Origin: Dinoroseobacter sp049800835 | Lineage (GTDB): Bacteria > Pseudomonadota > Alphaproteobacteria > Rhodobacterales > Rhodobacteraceae | Assembly: GCF_049800835.1 (NCBI RefSeq) | Contig: NZ_JBNAFU010000003.1 | Span: forward strand, 248,001 to 312,000 | DNA length: 64,000 bases | Direction of reading: 5' to 3' | Shown: positions 16,755 to 25,653 of the stretch, one piece after another | Layout of the letters: the number at the start of each line of letters is the position of its first letter | How positions within the stretch are numbered: the stretch's first letter is position 1 | The notes under the pieces: generated by a model | Database searches by the model: none | What the model was told of the DNA's origin: nothing | What the model saw: only the letters and a program-made list of their open reading frames with translations | Translations under genes and position numbers: made by a program

Positions 16755-17975
16755 TCAGCCGCCGATGCGCCGGTTCCGCGCCGCGAGGAGTTTGAGCCGC
16801 AGAGCATTGAGCTGGATGAAGCCCGCAGCATCCTGTTGGTCATAGGCGCCCGCGTCATCTTCGAACGTGACGTGCGCTTCCGAATAGAGGCTGTGGTCCG
16901 ACCAGCGCCCAACACAGGTTGCCGAGCCCTTATAGAGCTTCAGGCGTACGGTTCCTGTCACGTGCTCCTGGCTCTTGTCGATGGCAGCTTGCAACATTTC
17001 CCGCTCCGGGGAGAACCAGAACCCGTTATAGATAAGCTCCGCATAGCGCGGCATCAGGCTGTCTTTCAGATGCCCGGCGCCCGAATCCAGCGTGATCTGT
17101 TCGATCCCGCGATGGGCCTCCAACAACACCGTGCCGCCCGGGGTTTCGTAGATGCCTCGCGATTTCATGCCGACGAAGCGGTTTTCCACGAAATCCAGCC
17201 GTCCGATGCCGTGCTTGCCGCCCAATTCGTTCAGCGTTGTCAGGATCGTCGCGGGTGACAGGGCGGTGCCGTCGATCGACACCGCATCGCCGGCTTCGAA
17301 CCCGATCTCGACATACTCTGCCTGATCCGGTGCATCCTCCGGCGCGACGGTTCTCTGGTACACATAGTCCGGCGCCATATCTGCCGGGTCTTCCAGAACC
17401 TTGCCTTCAGAAGATGTGTGCAGCAGGTTCGCATCGACCGAGAACGGCGCTTCTCCGCGTTTGTCCTTCGCAATGGGAATCTGATTTTTTTCTGCAAAGT
17501 CAATGAGTTTTGTGCGAGACGTCAAATCCCATTCGCGCCATGGCGCGATCACCTTGATATCGGGATTCAATGCATACGCGCTGAGTTCGAACCGCACCTG
17601 GTCGTTGCCCTTGCCGGTTGCACCGTGTGCGACCGCGTCTGCCCCGGTCTCTGCCGCGATCTCCACAAGACGCTTGGAAATCAGCGGGCGCGCGATGGAG
17701 GTCCCCAACAGGTACAGGCCTTCGTAAACCGCATTGGCGCGGAACATCGGAAACACGAAATCGCGTACGAACTCCTCTCGGAGGTCTTCGATGTAAATCT
17801 CGGACACGCCCATCATCTCGGCCTTGGCGCGTGCCGGTTCCAGTTCTTCGCCCTGTCCGAGATCCGCGGTAAAGGTCACGACTTCGCACCCGTATTCGGT
17901 CTGCAGCCATTTCAGGATGATCGACGTATCCAGACCACCGGAATAGGCCAGCACGACTTTTTTGGGTGCAGACAT
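16755..17975 (-). CDS. argG: Argininosuccinate synthase
   Basis: ArgG joins citrulline and aspartate using ATP to form argininosuccinate, the penultimate step of arginine synthesis. The 406-aa protein has the ATP-binding AYSGGLDTS loop near residue 9, then ADLGQGEEL, the citrulline/aspartate-binding AHGATGKGNDQVRFE segment and EAHRGIEQITLD. An upstream ATG at 17990 exists, but AAGGAG lies seven bases before the ATG at 17975, which gives the family's usual short N-terminus. It is divergent from ilvA across 151 bp. No terminator-like hairpin was found between it and msrA. Confidence 0.96.
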   Translation of the reverse strand: MSAPKKVVLAYSGGLDTSIILKWLQTEYGCEVVTFTADLGQGEELEPARAKAEMMGVSEIYIEDLREEFVRDFVFPMFRANAVYEGLYLLGTSIARPLISKRLVEIAAETGADAVAHGATGKGNDQVRFELSAYALNPDIKVIAPWREWDLTSRTKLIDFAEKNQIPIAKDKRGEAPFSVDANLLHTSSEGKVLEDPADMAPDYVYQRTVAPEDAPDQAEYVEIGFEAGDAVSIDGTALSPATILTTLNELGGKHGIGRLDFVENRFVGMKSRGIYETPGGTVLLEAHRGIEQITLDSGAGHLKDSLMPRYAELIYNGFWFSPEREMLQAAIDKSQEHVTGTVRLKLYKGSATCVGRWSDHSLYSEAHVTFEDDAGAYDQQDAAGFIQLNALRLKLLAARNRRIGG

Positions 17976-18126
17976 GGGAAGCTCCTTCATCGCTGCGCGG
18001 GGCGGTTTCGGGGGCGATACCTAAGTTTGCAATGCAGGACAAGGTGCGTGGCCGACCACGCTGGTTTTGATTGGCCTCCGAACCACCAGGGCGTAAACGA
18101 GAAGAACCAAGACAAAGCAGGTTACA

Positions 18127-19383
18127 ATGCCCGAAGATAACGCCCCTTCATTTGTCGATGCCGCGCGTCGGGCGGAGGCATCGATGCGGCCTTTGTTTCC
18201 GGCAACACCATTGCAGCGCAACGCTCACCTGTCAGACCGTTTCGGCGCGGATATCCTTCTCAAGCGCGAGGACCTCTCGCCGGTGCGGTCCTACAAGATC
18301 AGGGGCGCATTCAACGCGATATCCAAGCGTGTGGCCGAAGGTCAGGTGCATTTTGCCTGCGCGAGTGCGGGAAACCACGCGCAGGGCGTGGCTTATGCGT
18401 GCCAGCATTTCGGTGTGCACGGCGTCATATTCATGCCTGTCACGACGCCCAAGCAAAAGATCGACAAGACAAAGACTTTCGGGATGAAGGCGGTCGATAT
18501 CAAACTCGTCGGGGACTATTTCGACGATACGTTGGCGGCGGCCAAGGCGTATTGTGAGGATGCCGGCGCGCACTTTCTGTCGCCCTTTGATGATGTCGAC
18601 GTGATCGAAGGTCAGAGCACGGTTGCGGTCGAGGTACTGGACCAGTTGGGCACCCCACCGGATCTGGTGATTTTGCCGGTCGGTGGTGGTGGTTTGTCCG
18701 CGGGAATGCGTCGATATCTGTCTCAGACTGCGCCAGAGTGCGCGTTTCGTTTTGTGGAGCCCTCGGGCGGAACGAGTTTGCAAGCGGCCTTGCGCGCAGG
18801 TGGACCGATTACCCTCCCAAAGGTGGACAACTTCGTTGATGGCGCGGCGGTGGCACGGATCGGGGACCGGACGTTCGAAGCCCTGCGTGATACGCCGATC
18901 GATCATGTCCTGGCCGCGCCAGAGGATCGGATTTGCCAGACCATGCTTGAAATGCTGAATGTCGAAGGGATTGTTCTTGAACCCGCGGGGGCCTTGGCTG
19001 TGGACGTGCTCGGCACCCTCACGAGCGAGATCAAGGGCAGAACAGTGGTATGTGTGACGTCGGGCGGTAATTTCGACTTCGAGCGGTTGCCTGAGGTGAA
19101 AGAGCGCGCGTTGCGATATGCCGGGCTGAAGAAGTACTTCATTCTCAGGCTTCCCCAGAGACCGGGTGCGCTCAAGGATTTTCTCGGGCTGCTTGGGCCG
19201 GACGATGATATCGCGCGCTTCGAATACCTCAAGAAATCGGCACGGAACTTCGGATCCGTTCTGATCGGTATCGAGACCAGTGAAAAAGAGGCCTTCGATC
19301 GCCTGTTTTCCCGACTCGACGAAGGTGGATTCCCTTACCGCGACATCACGGCTGACGCGCTTTTGGCGGAGTTTCTGATTTAA
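18127..19383 (+). CDS. ilvA: Threonine ammonia-lyase (biosynthetic-type, with ACT-like regulatory domain)
   Basis: The enzyme deaminates threonine to 2-oxobutanoate, the first step towards isoleucine. PLP-binding Lys57 is in SYKIRGAF, the substrate loop is SAGNHAQGVA, and the glycine-rich phosphate cradle reads PVGGGGLSAG. From about residue 335 a regulatory domain follows (YFILRLPQRPGALKDFLGLL). With 418 aa it has one ACT-like regulatory repeat, against two in the 514-aa E. coli enzyme. Start ATG 18127. The stop shares TTAA with the opposing Hpt gene stop. Confidence 0.92.
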   Translation: MPEDNAPSFVDAARRAEASMRPLFPATPLQRNAHLSDRFGADILLKREDLSPVRSYKIRGAFNAISKRVAEGQVHFACASAGNHAQGVAYACQHFGVHGVIFMPVTTPKQKIDKTKTFGMKAVDIKLVGDYFDDTLAAAKAYCEDAGAHFLSPFDDVDVIEGQSTVAVEVLDQLGTPPDLVILPVGGGGLSAGMRRYLSQTAPECAFRFVEPSGGTSLQAALRAGGPITLPKVDNFVDGAAVARIGDRTFEALRDTPIDHVLAAPEDRICQTMLEMLNVEGIVLEPAGALAVDVLGTLTSEIKGRTVVCVTSGGNFDFERLPEVKERALRYAGLKKYFILRLPQRPGALKDFLGLLGPDDDIARFEYLKKSARNFGSVLIGIETSEKEAFDRLFSRLDEGGFPYRDITADALLAEFLI

Positions 19384-19718
19384 GCGGCCGGCGCAGTGAT
19401 GGATCGTGCAACAAGGCCGTCAATGAAGGCCGCGCGGGACGTCGCATAAGTCGTTTGAAGATGGGCCGCTGTGGCGGTTGACAACGGGTCGCCCAGATCC
19501 TCTTGCGCCGCGCAGATCTTTCCAAGCTCTGCAAACCCAAGATTCCAGGCGCATCCCTTTACCAGATGCAGTGTCTGCTGCGTTGCTTCGACGTTGCCAC
19601 CCGCGACAAGGTCACCCATCGCGGCGTCGACTTCTTCTAGAAACAGCTCCACGACCTCCCCGAAGTCTTCCGAGCCGATCTCTGAAATCAATTCCTCTAC
19701 GCGTTCCCAGTCAATCAT
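19380..19718 (-). CDS. Hpt (histidine phosphotransfer) domain protein
   Basis: This 112-aa protein is a single four-helix Hpt domain. The phosphoryl-accepting histidine is His51 in LHLVKGCAWNLGF, matching the HXXKG motif. No kinase domain is fused, so it would shuttle phosphate between a sensor kinase and response regulators elsewhere. AGAGG lies seven bases upstream of the ATG at 19718, which is chosen over the open extension to 19751. It is divergent from a response regulator-PP2C gene, a likely though unproven partner, and converges on ilvA. Confidence 0.85.
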   Translation of the reverse strand: MIDWERVEELISEIGSEDFGEVVELFLEEVDAAMGDLVAGGNVEATQQTLHLVKGCAWNLGFAELGKICAAQEDLGDPLSTATAAHLQTTYATSRAAFIDGLVARSITAPAA

Positions 19719-19861
19719 TCCACACCTCTTATGTCCGCACGCGATTGGCATACCTGTGCCCGGTTAAGAATTTCTCGCCGTGTCTGCAGAAATGCAGAGA
19801 AGTTTAGCTTTTACCTCGCCTTAAATTGCTGTGTTGCAAGAACGAGCCTGCATCAGATGGT

Positions 19862-21145
19862 ATGAGTCGCATGACAGTCGAAAGCCGACAAATCGAACCT
19901 GCGCCCGAACTGGCGACACGCACGGGCGCGGGCTTAAGGGTCTTGCTGGTTGACGACAGCCGTCTTCAGCGGCGTCTGCTGTCCATGGCGCTGCGCAAAC
20001 GAAATTTCGAAGTGATCGAAGCTGAGTCGGCCGAAGAAGGTTTCGCGATTTTTCAGGCACAAGAGATTGATATCGTCATTAGTGACTGGGTCATGCCCGG
20101 CATGAGCGGGCCGGACTTCTGCAAAGTGCTCAGGACCCATAGTGAAGACCGTTACATCTACATCATCTTGTTAACTGCAAAGACGGCTTCGTCCGAGATC
20201 ACCGAAGGGTTTGATGCCGGCGCAGATGATTTCCTGTCAAAGCCCGTGAATGCGTTGGAGCTTGCGGCGCGGATGGGTGCCGGACAGCGCATCCTGCACT
20301 TCGAACGCGAATTGAAACGCGCGAACGGACTTTTGTCCGACACGCTGGGCGAGTTGCGAACACTGTATCATGCCCTGGACTCCGACCTGGCCGAAGCACG
20401 AAAGCTGCAGCAATCACTGGTGCGCGAGAAATACGGACGTTTCGGCTCGACCGAGATTGCGATCTTCCTCGAATCAAGTGGCCACGTCGGTGGTGACCTG
20501 GTCGGGTTCTTCCCCATCAGCGAGACCGAAGTTTGCGCCTACGCCATCGATGTATCGGGCCACGGGGTCAGCTCGGCCCTGATGACAGCCCGGCTCGCAG
20601 GTGTGTTTTCAGGCCAAAGCCCCGGCAAGAACGTTGCCATCCGTTTGAACGACGCCGGGGAGGTCGAGGGCAGAGACCCGGCCGATATCGCCTTCGATCT
20701 CAACAAGCTGCTTCTGGAAGAGATGGAGACAGAGCACTACTTCACGCTGTTTCTTTGTATCTTGAACCTCGACACCGGGTTGCTGCGGTACGTGCAGGCA
20801 GGCCACCCCCATGCCGTCCTGATGAAACCGGATGACAGCTGGCAGCATCTGGGAAGCGGCGGTTTTCCGATTGGTATGTTGGATTTCGCCGAGTACCAGA
20901 GCGAGGCCACGGTTATATCGAAGGGCGACCGTGTCTTGCTGTCTTCAGACGGCATGACGGAGTGTACGAATCTCGCCGGTGACATGCTCGACGAAGATGG
21001 GCTGGCGGAAATGGCAATTTCCCTCGAACCATCGGCGCCCGAAACCTATTTGCACGATCTTTATGCCACATTGGAAAGCTTCGCCGGACGCACGCAGTTC
21101 GACGACGATGTTTCCGCAGTTTTGCTGTCCTACGAAGCAGGATAG
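19862..21145 (+). CDS. Response regulator fused to SpoIIE/RsbU-type PP2C serine phosphatase
   Basis: The protein has an N-terminal receiver domain (about residues 25-140) with the acidic pair DD in LLVDDSRLQ, phospho-acceptor Asp75 in VISDWVMPG and conserved Lys127 in LSKPVN. A short coiled coil follows, then a PP2C-like domain from about residue 200 with GGDLVGFF, DVSGHGVSSALMTA, SDGMTECTN and DDDVSAVLL. All four aspartate-bearing metal-binding motifs are intact, so it should be an active phosphatase. Such proteins usually dephosphorylate STAS-domain anti-sigma antagonists, but none is visible nearby. Start is ATG 19862 or 19871; TTG 19826 is less likely. The Hpt gene is divergent across about 140 bp. 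Confidence 0.88.
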   Translation: MSRMTVESRQIEPAPELATRTGAGLRVLLVDDSRLQRRLLSMALRKRNFEVIEAESAEEGFAIFQAQEIDIVISDWVMPGMSGPDFCKVLRTHSEDRYIYIILLTAKTASSEITEGFDAGADDFLSKPVNALELAARMGAGQRILHFERELKRANGLLSDTLGELRTLYHALDSDLAEARKLQQSLVREKYGRFGSTEIAIFLESSGHVGGDLVGFFPISETEVCAYAIDVSGHGVSSALMTARLAGVFSGQSPGKNVAIRLNDAGEVEGRDPADIAFDLNKLLLEEMETEHYFTLFLCILNLDTGLLRYVQAGHPHAVLMKPDDSWQHLGSGGFPIGMLDFAEYQSEATVISKGDRVLLSSDGMTECTNLAGDMLDEDGLAEMAISLEPSAPETYLHDLYATLESFAGRTQFDDDVSAVLLSYEAG

Positions 21146-21159
21146 AGACACAAGTCGCT

Positions 21160-22266
21160 TCAGGGCTGGAGAGTGATCTCGATGGTCCGGTTGAACGTTT
21201 GGACCACGTGCGATCCAGCGGCCTCCTGGGCGTCCTCATCCAAAAAATCACTGAAGGCTGCCAGCGCGCGGATGCGCTCGATCTGAACAGCCGACTCTAT
21301 CGCACCCAAATGGTTCAAGGACCGGATTTCGGCCAAGGCTGTGATATCGACAAGAGTGATCTCGAATTCTGAAAGTCGCCGGGGATCCTCAAGAGTCCCG
21401 AGCCGGTTGCTTTGCTGAGACAGCTGGCTCGACACGCGAAGCGCCCGATCTGCTTCCGACAGGATGACGACGAAGGGTTGCGGCAGATCACCAATCGCGC
21501 GGGCCTGGCTCTCGAAAACATCGACCGAAATGTCCGGCGACATGAGAACCACTTCGGAGATCCTGCTCAGCGCAGACCTGTCCCCCGAGATTGCAATTTC
21601 CCTTAGCGCCTCCATTAACAGGAAAGTGCCCATCGAATGGGCAATCACGGCGATCTTCCGGGCGCCAGATCCGTGCACGGTTTTCAACAACTCGACCAAC
21701 GCATTGCGGGCGACCAGCGTGCTGTCACGATCGTACAGGTAACCGACAGTCGACGCGCTGGATCCCCACGAGAAAAGAATTGGAATATCCGCGCTTCGGT
21801 AGTCATGGTGTGCCTGCGTGAAGCGATACAAGGCTTCGGCAAAATTGGTATTGTACCCGTGTACGAATATAACGGCGTTCCGCTCTGCCGCCGGGCGTTC
21901 CCGAAGCGACCTGTCCAGACTGCGGTCAAATGCCGTCGCACTTGTCAAACGATCCGCCTTCTCGACGAAGAAATCAGTTTCGGGGTTTGGGGTCCGGGTT
22001 GGCCAGTTAATGGATCCCAGTTCACGTGCTGGCGGCACGGACACGAGAAAACGGGAAAACAACGTCTCGTCGCCCCGTTCATTCGCATAAACTTGCCCGT
22101 TATCGGTTTCTGCGCGGGTTGTGGCGACCAGAACTTCGTGCACTGTCGCGCCGTCCGCCGAAGACCGGCCGGGTGGTAGGGTGGTCAATTGACCGCGCGG
22201 CGCACAGCCGAGGCAGATCGCGGCAATCAGGCCACCGAAGAGGCATCTGAGAATGGCTTGGCTCAT
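21160..22266 (-). CDS. DUF900-type alpha/beta hydrolase, predicted lipoprotein
   Basis: This 368-aa protein starts with a lipoprotein signal peptide. The lipobox ends CLGC with Cys21 as the modified residue. A DUF900-type alpha/beta hydrolase domain follows, with FVHGYNTNF near residue 135 and the nucleophile elbow AHSMG (Ser211). ILFSWGSSAS before the elbow is also family-typical. Substrate is unknown. It overlaps the upstream Nudix gene by four bases (ATGA), indicating coupled translation. The C-terminal region is predicted to be alpha-helical and lacks further recognisable motifs. Confidence 0.85.
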   Translation of the reverse strand: MSQAILRCLFGGLIAAICLGCAPRGQLTTLPPGRSSADGATVHEVLVATTRAETDNGQVYANERGDETLFSRFLVSVPPARELGSINWPTRTPNPETDFFVEKADRLTSATAFDRSLDRSLRERPAAERNAVIFVHGYNTNFAEALYRFTQAHHDYRSADIPILFSWGSSASTVGYLYDRDSTLVARNALVELLKTVHGSGARKIAVIAHSMGTFLLMEALREIAISGDRSALSRISEVVLMSPDISVDVFESQARAIGDLPQPFVVILSEADRALRVSSQLSQQSNRLGTLEDPRRLSEFEITLVDITALAEIRSLNHLGAIESAVQIERIRALAAFSDFLDEDAQEAAGSHVVQTFNRTIEITLQP

Positions 22267-22736
22267 GGGTGATTTCCATCACACAACGCCCGTACGAAGC
22301 GCCGATCCCCCTCGTTTCCGAGCCGCGACATCGCCTCTTGCATGGGCAGGAAAACGGCCATGTGGTCGGGTTCAGTCGGTTCACCGACGCGAAGCGTCGG
22401 GCGGCCGAGATAGACATGGCAGATTTTCTCAGCCCAGAGGTCGTATTCCGGCATATAGGTAAACCTGCGAAAGGCTCCGAGACGACGGTCAATCCGGACC
22501 TTCCACCCAGTTTCTTCGCGGATCTCGCGATGCAGGGCCGGCAGGGGCGCTTCACCCGCATCGATTCCGCCGCCGGGCAATTGAAAATCCGGTTTGTCTG
22601 CAAACTGAACCGTGATCAGCAGGTCGTCGCCATCTCGCAGAATGGCATAGGCCCCGGGGCGTCGTCGATAAACACGCCCCGCATGCACGGTTTCTCCCAG
22701 TCTTGGTATCATCTCTTGCCTCTTGGCAAAGTCCAC
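22263..22736 (-). CDS. Nudix hydrolase
   Basis: The 157-aa protein contains a complete Nudix box, GGGIDAGEAPLPALHREI followed by REETGW (about residues 54-78), matching GX5EX7REUXEEXGU. It should therefore cleave a nucleoside diphosphate linked to another moiety. Substrate cannot be deduced. The YAILRDGDDLLITVQFADKPDFQLPG lead-in resembles MutT/ADP-ribose-type members. It is the first gene of a two-gene operon with the DUF900 lipoprotein and is divergent from hslO across 100 bp. Confidence 0.85.
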   Translation of the reverse strand: MDFAKRQEMIPRLGETVHAGRVYRRRPGAYAILRDGDDLLITVQFADKPDFQLPGGGIDAGEAPLPALHREIREETGWKVRIDRRLGAFRRFTYMPEYDLWAEKICHVYLGRPTLRVGEPTEPDHMAVFLPMQEAMSRLGNEGDRRFVRALCDGNHP

Positions 22737-22836
22737 GGGGTGCCCCGGGCTTGGACCGGCGCATCGCAGCCTCTATATGGCTCGGTAAGCTGTCAGTGGA
22801 TCATGCCGCTGATCTCTGCGTTCAGGAAGGCCCCCA

Positions 22837-23835
22837 ATGAGCATTGCAACGAAAATCGCCTGGGACGACACAGTTTTGCCGTTCCAGCTGGACCGCTCGG
22901 ACATCCGCGGCCGCGTCGCCCGACTAGATGGCGCGCTCGATGAAATCCTCGGTCAACACGAGTATCCGCCAGCCATCGAGGCATTGGTGGCCGAAGCTGC
23001 GGTCTTGACGGCCCTGATTGGCCAAACGATCAAGCTGCGCTGGAAACTTTCGCTGCAAATCCGAGGGGATGGACCAGCGCGTCTGATTGCAACGGATTAC
23101 TATGGCCCCACGGAGGAGGGCGCGCCCGCCCGCATCCGCGCCTATGCCAGCTATGATGCAGACCGGCTGCAAGCGGGAGGCCCGGCATTTCCGCAGATCG
23201 GAAAGGGGTATTTCGCCATCCTGATCGACCAGGGTCAGGACATGGTACCCTATCAGGGCATCACGCCGATAGCCGGCGGCAGCCTGAGAGCCTGTGCAGA
23301 GACTTATTTTGCCCAGTCTGAGCAGTTGCCAACCCGGTTCGCCCTCAGCTTCGGTCGGTCCCGCGAACCGGGTCAACCAGAAAGCTGGCGCGCGGGCGGT
23401 ATCATGCTGCAGCATATGCCCGAAGCTTCCCCATCCGTGGCAGGAGAGGCAACCGGCGAAGGTGGACTGCTCAGCCATTCGGACATTCTGGACGGTGACG
23501 CGCAAGAGAACTGGACACGCGCCAACGTGCTGCTCGACACTGTAGAGGAGTTGGAGCTTGTCGGACCGTCATTGGCGCCGTCGGAATTGCTCGTGCGGCT
23601 GTTCCACGAGGAAGCACCACGCGTTTTTGATGCGCAGACCGTGAAGTTCGGCTGTACCTGTTCAACAGACCGGGTCAGGCAAAGCCTGTCGATCTATTCA
23701 GCGCGCGACATAAGCCACATGACAACGGACGATGGGATCGTTACAGCGGACTGTCAGTTTTGCGGCGCACATTACGAGCTCGACCCGGCAACACTTGGAT
23801 TTGAGGCGGAGGATCACTCCGATGCGGCTGAATGA
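22837..23835 (+). CDS. hslO: Redox-regulated molecular chaperone Hsp33
   Basis: Hsp33 is activated by oxidative stress and holds unfolding proteins. The 332-aa product has the N-terminal HSP33 fold (PFQLDRSDIRGRVARLD) and the C-terminal zinc switch, with CTCSTDR followed about 30 residues later by CQFCGAHYELD, forming the four-cysteine CXC...CXXC site. Start ATG 22837. The 3' end overlaps the CoA-type Nudix gene by 14 bases, and cca follows, so the three form one transcription unit. Confidence 0.95.
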   Translation: MSIATKIAWDDTVLPFQLDRSDIRGRVARLDGALDEILGQHEYPPAIEALVAEAAVLTALIGQTIKLRWKLSLQIRGDGPARLIATDYYGPTEEGAPARIRAYASYDADRLQAGGPAFPQIGKGYFAILIDQGQDMVPYQGITPIAGGSLRACAETYFAQSEQLPTRFALSFGRSREPGQPESWRAGGIMLQHMPEASPSVAGEATGEGGLLSHSDILDGDAQENWTRANVLLDTVEELELVGPSLAPSELLVRLFHEEAPRVFDAQTVKFGCTCSTDRVRQSLSIYSARDISHMTTDDGIVTADCQFCGAHYELDPATLGFEAEDHSDAAE

Positions 23836-24430
23836 GCTTGAGCTGAGGCTGAAAGAGGCGTTGGCACGTCCCGCACCCGCGTCCTCGGATTTTGATCTGA
23901 ACAAGGATTTCACACCACCGCCGGGTCGCAAGTTGCGCCCCGCGGCGGTGTTGATCCCGCTGATCGAGGGGATGGACGGGGTAGAAGTCGTGTTGACCAA
24001 GCGCTCCTCCCGGCTAAAGCATCATCCGGGTCAGATCGCGTTCCCGGGGGGGAAGGTGGATCCGACCGACGCCACGCCCGAAGCAGCGGCACACCGAGAG
24101 GCATGGGAGGAAATAGGGCTTCCCATCGGTGCGGCGCGTGTGATCGGCGCACTTCCAACGCATGAGACGGTTACATCGTTTACAATGACCTCTTTCGTCG
24201 GTGCGGTAGAGACACCGTTCGTTCCGAAGCCCGAGGTCGGCGAAGTGGCCGAGGTTTTTTCCGTGCCCTTCGAGCACGTCATTAACCCGGCACGTTTTCG
24301 CGTGGAGCGCCGCCGGTGGCAGGGCCGTTGGCGGCACTATTACACCATCCCTTTCGGCCCGTACTACATCTGGGGCGCGACAGCGCGTATTCTGCGCAGC
24401 ATGTCCGAACTGATGCAAAACGCGCGATGA
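23822..24430 (+). CDS. CoA pyrophosphatase-type Nudix hydrolase
   Basis: The 202-aa protein has the extended motif LTKRSSRLKHHPGQIAFPGG that marks the NudL/NUDT7-type CoA pyrophosphatases. The Nudix box proper follows, from GGKVDPTDA to REAWEEIGLP, with the short insertion usual for this group. It likely cleaves coenzyme A or its esters to 4'-phosphopantetheine and 3',5'-ADP. The ATG at 23822 lies inside the hslO 3' end and gives the N-terminus MRLNELELRL; a longer in-frame version from 23732 is rejected. It overlaps cca by ATGA. Confidence 0.88.
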   Translation: MRLNELELRLKEALARPAPASSDFDLNKDFTPPPGRKLRPAAVLIPLIEGMDGVEVVLTKRSSRLKHHPGQIAFPGGKVDPTDATPEAAAHREAWEEIGLPIGAARVIGALPTHETVTSFTMTSFVGAVETPFVPKPEVGEVAEVFSVPFEHVINPARFRVERRRWQGRWRHYYTIPFGPYYIWGATARILRSMSELMQNAR

Positions 24431-25587
24431 CTGCGCAGCTTCCCCTGAAGTCGATCAGTGACCCCGCCGCGCAGCGGGTCTTGGCCTTGCTCTCCGATGC
24501 CGGATACCAGGCCTTGTTCGTGGGTGGCACGGTTCGCAACGCATTGCTGGGCACCGCCGTCACTGATTTCGACATCGCGACCGATGCCTTGCCGACTGAG
24601 GTTCTGGCGTTGGCCGAGGATGCCGGAATGCGTTCGGTTCCCACTGGTGTTGCCCACGGCACGGTGACACTGGTTGTGAATAGCGCTCCGTTCGAGGTGA
24701 CCACGTTCAGGCGGGATATCGAAACCGACGGCCGCCACGCCAAGGTGACGTTTTCAAAGGATGTTGCCGAAGATGCCCGGCGCCGCGACTTCACCATGAA
24801 CGCGCTTTACGCCGACGCGACCGGGGCTGTCATTGACCCTTTGGGCGGCCTGATTGACCTCAGAGCGCGTCGTGTCCGCTTTGTTGGTGTGCCGGAGGAC
24901 CGCATCCGCGAAGATTACCTGCGCATCCTGAGGTTCTTTCGGTTCAGCGCGCAGTATGCAGATCCGGCAGGTGGTATGGACGCCGACGGATTGGCAGGAT
25001 GTGCTGCGCATCTTGATGGTCTGGCACGATTGTCCGCGGAGCGGGTTTGGTCCGAGTTGAAAAAGCTTCTCGGTGCGGCGGACCCGGCTTGGGTTGTCGG
25101 GGCGATGGATGCATCAGGTGTCCTTGGGGCGTGTTTGCCCGGAACGTCTGCTGAGGGGCTTGCGCCGCTCATACACGCCGAGGCAGAGCTTGGTCTGGCG
25201 CCCGATCCGCTCAGGAGGTTTGTGGCGCTGGGCGGCGAGACGCCCGAGGCGAAGCTGCGCATATCGCGCAGTGAAGCGCGATACTTCGAACACATGCGGA
25301 GCGCCGTCGCATCGGCGGACGGACCTCTGGCGCTTGGATATACACTTGGCTCGGCAGCGGCGCGGGATGTGCTTGCGTTGCGATTTGCCCTTTTGCAGAG
25401 CCGGTTTTCGCAAAGCGATCTGGCAAAGATCGACCAAGGCGCGCGGGCGGTTTTCCCGGTTCGCGCGGTGGATCTTCGCGATGGTCTGCAGGGGCCGCAA
25501 ATCGGTGAAGCCCTTGAAAAGCTCAAGACGATCTGGCTTGCCGAGGGATGCGCGCCGGACAAGGCCACTCTTCTGCGCCGCCTCTGA
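24427..25587 (+). CDS. cca: CCA-adding tRNA nucleotidyltransferase
   Basis: The 386-aa protein belongs to the class II nucleotidyltransferase family (polyA polymerase/CCA enzyme head). It has the GGTVRNALLG loop and the catalytic DXD in DFDIATDA near residues 44-46. The RRDFTMNAL motif, the nucleotide-reading REDYLRILRFFRFSA segment and a helical C-terminal body follow. It adds or repairs the CCA 3' end of tRNA. The start ATG 24427 overlaps the preceding Nudix stop; the open frame from 24316 is an artefact. Confidence 0.9.
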   Translation: MTAQLPLKSISDPAAQRVLALLSDAGYQALFVGGTVRNALLGTAVTDFDIATDALPTEVLALAEDAGMRSVPTGVAHGTVTLVVNSAPFEVTTFRRDIETDGRHAKVTFSKDVAEDARRRDFTMNALYADATGAVIDPLGGLIDLRARRVRFVGVPEDRIREDYLRILRFFRFSAQYADPAGGMDADGLAGCAAHLDGLARLSAERVWSELKKLLGAADPAWVVGAMDASGVLGACLPGTSAEGLAPLIHAEAELGLAPDPLRRFVALGGETPEAKLRISRSEARYFEHMRSAVASADGPLALGYTLGSAAARDVLALRFALLQSRFSQSDLAKIDQGARAVFPVRAVDLRDGLQGPQIGEALEKLKTIWLAEGCAPDKATLLRRL

Positions 25588-25653
25588 CACCACATCGCGC
25601 GTGGCTTTGGTACGAAGACTGCCTATATCCCAAGGGTAGCCCGAGGACGTCCC

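Noticed and set aside
21691..21742. A repeat-like GC-rich patch within the DUF900 gene as a possible regulatory element.
   Set aside because: It is ordinary coding sequence with no dyad or conserved spacing.
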